Assembly (NCBI GenBank): GCA_049687015.1
Contig: JBAVIP010000020.1
Location: forward strand, 1 to 64,000
DNA from: Methylotenera_A sp049687015
Lineage (GTDB): Bacteria; Pseudomonadota; Gammaproteobacteria; Burkholderiales; Methylophilaceae
Direction: 5' to 3'
Length of the DNA stretch: 64,000 nt
This document shows, in pieces, positions 58,889 to 64,000 of this stretch. The translations under genes and the position numbers were made by a program. The notes beneath the pieces are model-generated. The model had not been told where the DNA came from, did not search any database, and worked only from the letters and a program-made list of their open reading frames with translations. How positions within the stretch are numbered: position 1 is the stretch's first letter; the number at the start of each line of letters is the position of its first letter.

Positions 58889-59467
58889 TTATTTTTTGAT
58901 GACCCAGCCGATAAACTGCAATTGGTTGTAGTAAGCATCACCCTTGTAATACGGCACTTTATAAGCCACACCGCCTTTTTTGATGCGATATCCGGTATTG
59001 CGATAACCACCACCGAACAAGCCACCTAGCAACCCGCCACCGCCATAATTCGGCCCGTCTAATACATAACCATCTGGCGAAACATTGTTAGTATCAATCT
59101 CGAAGCTCTTCGTCTCTTCCAACGCCACTTCCACGCCATCAGTAAATTTACTATTATCTAACGTAATTTCACGTGTAGTCTCAGTTTTGCCATCATAAAC
59201 AAACAGCCTTACTTGGTTGTAATTGGTGTTTTTATCTTCAATTTTCTTAGGCTTAACCATTAGCAGCTTATTTTTAACATTAAAGTTCAGCGAAAATTCA
59301 GATGTTTTTTGATAATCATACTGCGTTGCGGTGAACAGCATCTCGTATTGTGGCGGTGTGCCGAGAGATTTTGGAATCACCGTCGCTACAAAAAACAGCA
59401 CAATCAGCAACAGCGGCAGCGTGAGGCCGATAACCAATACCAAATTTTCTTTTACCCAGTTTTTCAT
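58889..59467 (-). CDS. Membrane-anchored protein of unknown function with GDYXXLXD-like domain
   Basis: A 192-residue protein with one N-terminal helix (NLVLVIGLTLPLLLIVLFFV) and a large periplasmic part. The mature sequence ends in a Gly-rich loop (NYGGGGLLGGLFGGGYRNTG) and YYKGDAYYNQLQFIGWVIKK. No named family can be assigned with confidence; the domain label in the call is only a resemblance of the soluble part to small periplasmic beta-rich proteins. It lies between miaA and the DUF2157 gene with very short gaps, a pair also found together in other genomes as far as I recall. Confidence 0.6.
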   Translation of the reverse strand: MKNWVKENLVLVIGLTLPLLLIVLFFVATVIPKSLGTPPQYEMLFTATQYDYQKTSEFSLNFNVKNKLLMVKPKKIEDKNTNYNQVRLFVYDGKTETTREITLDNSKFTDGVEVALEETKSFEIDTNNVSPDGYVLDGPNYGGGGLLGGLFGGGYRNTGYRIKKGGVAYKVPYYKGDAYYNQLQFIGWVIKK

Positions 59468-59471
59468 GCCC

Positions 59472-60419
59472 TTATCCTTGAATAAATTGCTTGATCAACT
59501 TTAGCACAATCTCATGCATTTCGGGGTTCAAACAATCCACTTCTAGCGTGTCATCCATGCCGCGCAGCCAAGTAAGCTGGCGCTTTGCCAGTTGACGCGT
59601 GGCAAAAATGCCTCTGTCACAAAGTTCTTTTTCATCATATTGCCCTGAAATGTGCTCCAGTGCTTGCCTGTAACCCACACAGCGCATAGAGGTTGATTCC
59701 GGCGTCAGTGTCGGATATTTCACTTTTAACGCCCTTACTTCATCTAAAAAACCGTTAGCTAACATTTGCTCAAACCTAAGCGCGATGCGTTCATGCAGCA
59801 CTTTACGATCGCTTGGCACCAGTGCGATTTTAAGCAACTTGTAAGGCAAAACTTCGCTAGTTTGTTTGGAGAATAAGCTAGACATGGTTTCACCTGTTAT
59901 CTCATGCACTTCTAAAGCGCGCTGAATGCGCTGGGTATCGTTAGGCTTTAATCGCTCCGCTGTTTCAGGGTCAATGGCTGCAAGCTTGCTATGCATGGCC
60001 GGCCAGCCTGCCTGCGTGGCCTCAGTATCCAGTTTGGCGCGAATAGAGGGGCTAGCCTCTGGCAAACCACTTAAACCACCCTGCAAGGCTTTAAAATACA
60101 GCATGGTGCCGCCGACCAGCAATGGCACCTTGCCGCGCGTGGTAATTTCCGCCATCAAGCGCAAGGCGTCATTTCTAAAATTCGCTGCGGAATACGCATT
60201 CGTGGGGTCGATGATGTCAATCAGATGGTGCGGCGCTTTTGCCAGCACTTCTGCGCCTGGCTTGGCCGTACCGATGTTCATATCCTTAAAAACAAGTGCA
60301 GAATCGACGCTGATAATTTCAACTGGCAGCTTGGAATAAAGCTCCACCACCGCGCCTGTCTTGCCGCTGGCAGTAGGCCCCATGAGAAAAATTGCAGGCG
60401 GATAAGCTGTTTGCATCAT
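59472..60419 (-). CDS. miaA: tRNA dimethylallyltransferase MiaA
   Basis: Adds a dimethylallyl group to A37 of tRNAs reading UNN codons. The 315 residues match the family. The P-loop FLMGPTASGKTG lies near the start, DSALVFKDMNIGTAKP and HHLIDIIDPTNAYSAANFR are family signatures, LLVGGTMLYFKALQGGLSGL and NDTQRIQRALEVHEITG follow, and RCVGYRQALEHISGQYDE lies near the end. miaA is normally next to mutL; here 2.3 kb with two rightward genes separates them. Confidence 0.95.
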   Translation of the reverse strand: MMQTAYPPAIFLMGPTASGKTGAVVELYSKLPVEIISVDSALVFKDMNIGTAKPGAEVLAKAPHHLIDIIDPTNAYSAANFRNDALRLMAEITTRGKVPLLVGGTMLYFKALQGGLSGLPEASPSIRAKLDTEATQAGWPAMHSKLAAIDPETAERLKPNDTQRIQRALEVHEITGETMSSLFSKQTSEVLPYKLLKIALVPSDRKVLHERIALRFEQMLANGFLDEVRALKVKYPTLTPESTSMRCVGYRQALEHISGQYDEKELCDRGIFATRQLAKRQLTWLRGMDDTLEVDCLNPEMHEIVLKLIKQFIQG

Positions 60420-60574
60420 CTATAAATTATTCAAAATTTGTTTTTTTCGGCAACAATCTGCATGTTCGACCAGACAATGTTGTTCATTTGGTTCTTCTCA
60501 TATTACCAACCTGCGGCACGGCGGTATAATATGGCCTAATAAATATACTACACATTTTACCGGAGAGGTTCTCA

Positions 60575-60949
60575 ATGAACTTGGAAAAAGTAATTTTTGG
60601 TTTTTTTATCGTACTGGCGATGACGTTGAATTTCGGTTTCTTTCTCGGTGATATTGACAACCCCAGCCACCACCATGTCTATGAGCTCTATGCGGCCATC
60701 GTGGTGAGCCTGATTGCTACCGTGTTAAAGTTTGGTGACCGCACGCAGGTCGGCGCCGTGTTGCTGTCTACCAGTCTGGCAGCAGACCTGCAACTCATTA
60801 CTGCTGCCGTATTATGGGCTATCATGGGCGGCAGTATGGATGAAGCCTCGCTGATGGTGTATATCGTCTCGCTTTCCGGCGGCGCGTTGATGGCGAATTT
60901 TGTATCGGTCATCCTGCTCATCTCCGAGACCATCAGCCAGCGCAGATAA
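60575..60949 (+). CDS. Small membrane protein (DUF6394-like) next to a K+ channel
   Basis: A 124-residue protein with four hydrophobic segments (about 5-25, 38-55, 62-82 and 92-115). The sequence MNLEKVIFGFFIVLAMTLNF and the HHHVYELYAAIVVSLIATVL segment match small proteins I know as DUF6394, often encoded just before this type of K+ channel. CGGAGAGG precedes the ATG. It may be a channel accessory subunit; this rests only on gene order. The channel starts 36 bases downstream. Confidence 0.72.
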   Translation: MNLEKVIFGFFIVLAMTLNFGFFLGDIDNPSHHHVYELYAAIVVSLIATVLKFGDRTQVGAVLLSTSLAADLQLITAAVLWAIMGGSMDEASLMVYIVSLSGGALMANFVSVILLISETISQRR

Positions 60950-60985
60950 TGCGCGCCTGCTTGAATATTCAAAGCACCCGGCGAC

Positions 60986-62668
60986 ATGAATAACATTCTT
61001 TTCCTGATCCTGCGGCGCCTGCGGCGACCATTGATCGTGATCATCCTCAGCTTTGCCATCGCCATTGTTGGGCTGACGCTCATGCCCGGTGTTGATGACA
61101 AAGGCAATCCCTGGCATATGAGCGTATTCCAGGCTTTTTATGTCATCAGCTACACAGCCACGACCATTGGCTTTGGTGAAATCCCCTACCCCTACAGCCA
61201 TGCACAGCGCCTCTGGATGACGTTTTCCATCTACCTGACTGTGATTCCATGGTTTTATGCTCTGGGTAAAATCATTACTTTGCTGCAGGACACCGCGCTA
61301 CGCCAGGCAATCACCACAGAACGCTTTGCCAAAAGCGTGCGCTTGATTCAGGAGCCTTTTTATATCCTGTGCAGCTATGGCGAATCTGCTAGCTTATTGG
61401 CAAAAGCGCTGGATGACAAAGACATGCGCGTGGTGGTGATTGAATCCATGCAGGAGCGACTCACCGAACTGGAACTGAGTGACACGAAAAATGTGATTCC
61501 CAGCCTGTGCGCCGATGCCAAGCTGCCGGATACGCTAGTTCATGCAGGCGTGCACCACCCTTTGTGCAGCGGCGTCGTCACGCTCACCGACAATGATCAG
61601 GTTAATCTGGCCGTTGCAGTGGCGGTTAAACTCATGAACCCTGACTTGCCCGTGCTGGCGCGCGCTGAACGGGAAGACATCGCGGCAAATATGGCGTCTT
61701 TCGGCACGGATCACATCATTAATCCTTATGTGTTGTTTGGTGAGCAGTTGGCTGTGCGCGTGCATGCGATTGGCACTTATATTTTGCACGAATGGCTCAC
61801 CGACGTGCCAGGCGACACTTTGCCGCCACCCGAGTGCCCCCCCATGGGAAGGTGGATCGTGTGCGGTTACGGACGTTTTGGGAAATCAGTGGTTAAAAAT
61901 CTGGAACGCGAACATATGACCACCACCATCGTAGAAGCCTCGCCAGAGCTCACCGGATGTAAAAACTGCATCGTGGGCAGCGGCACAGAAGCAAAAACCC
62001 TGATGGGAGCAGGTGTGTATGACGCTGTTGGTATTGTTGCCGGCACGGATAATGACATCAATAACTTATCGATTGTTATGACCGCCTATGAGCTTAATCC
62101 AAAGCTATTTGTCATTGTACGTAAAAACAGGTGGCATAATAATGCACTGTTCAAGAAATTTGACGCCAACATTACCATGCAGCCGCACGACATTATCGCG
62201 CATGAATGTCTAGCCCACATGATCTCACCGCTGCTGGCACAGTTTTTGGCGCTTGCACGCAACCAGAGCAATGCCTGGGCCAATGCGCTGGTAAGCCATC
62301 TGGTTTCAGTCGTAGGCGAAGCCGTGCCCGAAACCTGGGCTGTCACGATTAACAGCAAAAACGCTTCGGCAGTGGCTGCATTTATCCAGCAGAACCGCGG
62401 AGTAACGCTGCTGAACCTGACACAGGATCCAGCCAATCGTCAGAAGTACCTGCCGGTGGTCCCACTTATGCTGCTGCGCAACAACGAACCCTGGCTATTG
62501 CCGGCAGAATCCACCTTCCTGAACGAAGGCGACCAGATACTTTTCTGTGGCAAGCCGATGGCAAAATCCACCCAGCCGAGGCTATTAAATAACCACAAGG
62601 ATCTGACCTACATTGTCGACGGAATAGAAGTTCCCGACAGCCTGATTTGGCGCTGGTTGAAGTCTTAG
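60986..62668 (+). CDS. Potassium channel with two RCK/TrkA-N domains
   Basis: A 560-residue channel protein. Two membrane helices flank the pore SYTATTIGFGEIPYPY, where the filter TIGFGE replaces TVGYGD. Two nucleotide-binding RCK-type domains follow: the first (from about 125, FYILCSYGESASLL) has a degenerate Gly motif, the second (from about 290, RWIVCGYGRFGKSVVKNLER) an intact one. A TrkA-C-like end is seen (RGVTLLNLTQDPANRQ, NEGDQILFCGKP). It lies on the plus strand between miaA and mutL. It would control K+ flux in response to a nucleotide or ion ligand. Confidence 0.88.
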   Translation: MNNILFLILRRLRRPLIVIILSFAIAIVGLTLMPGVDDKGNPWHMSVFQAFYVISYTATTIGFGEIPYPYSHAQRLWMTFSIYLTVIPWFYALGKIITLLQDTALRQAITTERFAKSVRLIQEPFYILCSYGESASLLAKALDDKDMRVVVIESMQERLTELELSDTKNVIPSLCADAKLPDTLVHAGVHHPLCSGVVTLTDNDQVNLAVAVAVKLMNPDLPVLARAEREDIAANMASFGTDHIINPYVLFGEQLAVRVHAIGTYILHEWLTDVPGDTLPPPECPPMGRWIVCGYGRFGKSVVKNLEREHMTTTIVEASPELTGCKNCIVGSGTEAKTLMGAGVYDAVGIVAGTDNDINNLSIVMTAYELNPKLFVIVRKNRWHNNALFKKFDANITMQPHDIIAHECLAHMISPLLAQFLALARNQSNAWANALVSHLVSVVGEAVPETWAVTINSKNASAVAAFIQQNRGVTLLNLTQDPANRQKYLPVVPLMLLRNNEPWLLPAESTFLNEGDQILFCGKPMAKSTQPRLLNNHKDLTYIVDGIEVPDSLIWRWLKS

Positions 62669-62721
62669 CAAAAACAACTGGCAAAAACGTCCCTTGGCAA
62701 ATACATAAACTACAGCCTGCT

Positions 62722-64000
62722 TCATTTTCCCCGCATAAACATCTTATCCAGATCCAGCATTGAAATCTGGAACCAGGTCGGGCGGCCATGGTTGCATTGG
62801 CCTGAGCGTTCGGTCGCTTCCATATCGCGCAGCAATGCGTTCATTTCTGGAATAGTAAGGCTGCGATTGGCGCGCACGGCGGCGTGGCAGGCCATGGTGC
62901 CGAGCAGTTCGTTTCTGCGTTCCGTAAGCGCACGGCTAGCGCCGTATACGCGTAAATCCTTCAGTACGTCTCTGGCTAATTGTACGGCATCGGCACTTTG
63001 CAGCATGGTGGGCACTGCGCGCACCGCAAGCGTGGTGGGTGAAAGAATGGCGATATCAAACCCGAGTTGTTGCAGGCTGTTTTCGCCACTCGCAAGCGCT
63101 TCGTGTACTGCCGCTACTTCGAGCCTATCCGCATTGAAACTCACCGGAAGCAGCAACGGCTGCATAGCAACACTTTTACTGTCGAGCGCGTTTTTAAGTT
63201 GCTCGTACATAATGCGCTCGTGCGCAGCATGCATATCCACCACAACCAAACCTTGTGCATTCTGCGCCAACACATACACGCCATGGATTTGCGCGACGGC
63301 AAAGCCAAGCGGATACTCATTTTCACCCGAATTGGCATCGTCAGAAGGCGCATGGATATTGGCTTGCAGGGCACCTGTTTGAGCGTTTCCAAATAGTGCT
63401 TGATAAAAACTATCGGGCTGGTTGGCGCTTAAATTGATTTGCGACTGATACTTGGGGTATTGTCCTTCGACAAGCTCAGGACGAACGGTAAAAGGATTAT
63501 TCGCCGCCTGCCCCGCTGTCACCGCGTTAGAAGCGCCAGTTGGCGTAGCCAGCGCTTTATGCAGCGAATGGAAAATGAAGCGATGTATCGCCTGTCCATC
63601 TCGAAAACGCACTTCGGTTTTGGCAGGATGCACGTTCACATCCACCAAATTGGGATCCAGCTCCAAAAACAGGACAAATGCTGGGTGACGATCGTGATGC
63701 AGCACATCCTGATAGGCTTGGCGGATGGCATGGGCAATGAGCTTGTCTCGCACAAAACGACCGTTGACGTACACATATTGCGTATCGCGGCTATTGCGGT
63801 TAAACGTCGGCTTGGCTGCCATGCCCCAAAGCCGCAAGCCAGCGGCGGATTCATCGATACTTATTGATTCAGCCGCAAATTCTGCCCCTAATACTTCGCT
63901 AAAGCGCTTTTCTGGCGCTCCAATTAAAAACCTGCTCAACGCCCTGCCATTGTGTTGCAGCATAAACGCCACATCTGGCCGAGAAAGCGCGATGCGGCTA
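62722..64000 (-). CDS. mutL: DNA mismatch repair protein MutL, 3' part
   Basis: The last 425 residues are in the window; the ATPase N-terminus lies beyond it. The visible start (SRIALSRPDVAFMLQHNGRA) is inside the N-terminal domain, followed by NRNSRDTQYVYVNGRFVRDK and DVNVHPAKTEVRFRD. A variable linker then leads to the C-terminal domain with DMHAAHERIMYE, which fits the DQHA(X)2E(X)4E endonuclease motif with Met for Gln, and SGQCNHGRPTWFQ. So this is an endonuclease-type MutL. The linker carries TVRPELVEGQ, translated from an inserted repeat arm. Confidence 0.95.
   Translation of the reverse strand, partial: SRIALSRPDVAFMLQHNGRALSRFLIGAPEKRFSEVLGAEFAAESISIDESAAGLRLWGMAAKPTFNRNSRDTQYVYVNGRFVRDKLIAHAIRQAYQDVLHHDRHPAFVLFLELDPNLVDVNVHPAKTEVRFRDGQAIHRFIFHSLHKALATPTGASNAVTAGQAANNPFTVRPELVEGQYPKYQSQINLSANQPDSFYQALFGNAQTGALQANIHAPSDDANSGENEYPLGFAVAQIHGVYVLAQNAQGLVVVDMHAAHERIMYEQLKNALDSKSVAMQPLLLPVSFNADRLEVAAVHEALASGENSLQQLGFDIAILSPTTLAVRAVPTMLQSADAVQLARDVLKDLRVYGASRALTERRNELLGTMACHAAVRANRSLTIPEMNALLRDMEATERSGQCNHGRPTWFQISMLDLDKMFMRGK
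63462..63489. repeat. REP-like repeat arm inside mutL
   Basis: GTCCTTCGACAAGCTCAGGA followed by CGAACGGT is the TTCGACAAGCTCAG repeat seen at 55150-55276. It is kept in frame in the linker of MutL, where it encodes TVRPELVEGQ. GTCCT and AGGAC form a short hairpin around it. Confidence 0.8.

Noticed and set aside
1..64000. tRNA, rRNA or riboswitch
   Set aside because: No cloverleaf, conserved rRNA stretch or known riboswitch core was recognised on either strand; a tRNAscan or Rfam search could still find short ones.

Overview
The window looks like a betaproteobacterial chromosome, probably of the Nitrosomonadales/Methylophilaceae kind. This is an inference from gene content: a cbb3 oxidase locus under Fnr, a UbiM-type hydroxylase, an endonuclease-type MutL, a PilU, a DapC and a SPINDLY-type O-GlcNAc transferase. 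No rRNA, tRNA, CRISPR array, transposase, integrase or phage gene was seen. Coding density is high and no stretch above 300 bases lacks a gene.

Layout. 0-12 kb holds stress and envelope genes: a cytochrome c cut by the window edge, PolX, Hsp20, a DUF2934 protein, an L,D-transpeptidase, a DUF882 protein, MFS and AI-2E carriers, a beta-CASP nuclease, NnrD, a ClsB/YbhP pair. 12-17 kb is an Fnr-centred block: ompW, a SafE-like protein, hemN, fnr and a radical SAM gene, with near-identical Fnr boxes. 17.5-28.9 kb is a tight nine-gene leftward directon that looks richer in G+C than its flanks: NfeD, slipin, UspA, MarC, FadD, a ceramidase-like (CREST) membrane hydrolase, an Atg22-like MFS carrier, an ACP/fatty-acyl-AMP ligase/acyltransferase fusion and an alpha/beta hydrolase. 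A frameshifted UspA remnant lies at its downstream edge. I read it as a candidate membrane-lipid remodelling system. 29-33 kb carries a calcium antiporter/P-type ATPase pair. 32.9-41.7 kb is the complete cco locus (ccoI-ccoS, then ccoNOQP-ccoG-ccoH-ubiM) with an Fnr box before ccoN.

42-51.5 kb mixes housekeeping genes: an ion channel, a PQQ-type propeller lipoprotein lacking key catalytic residues, split MnmD/MnmC, an O-GlcNAc transferase, PilU, an EamA carrier and dapC. 51.5-57.8 kb is an accessory region. Its left edge runs into the 3' end of dapC. It encodes many small lipoproteins, including a duplicated two-gene module, carries a REP-like palindrome, and sits beside a LuxR-type quorum regulator without a LuxI. 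A lux-box-like dyad lies between luxR and the first lipoprotein gene. 58-64 kb holds miaA and its partners, a K+ channel pair on the other strand, and the 3' part of mutL, whose linker contains one arm of the same repeat family.

How the parts fit. Low oxygen would act through Fnr on ccoNOQP, hemN and ompW, with CcoI/CcoS/CcoG/CcoH assembling the oxidase and UbiM supplying quinone. TACGT-centred dyads upstream of the cytochrome c, the L,D-transpeptidase and the NfeD operon hint at a second, unidentified stress regulator.
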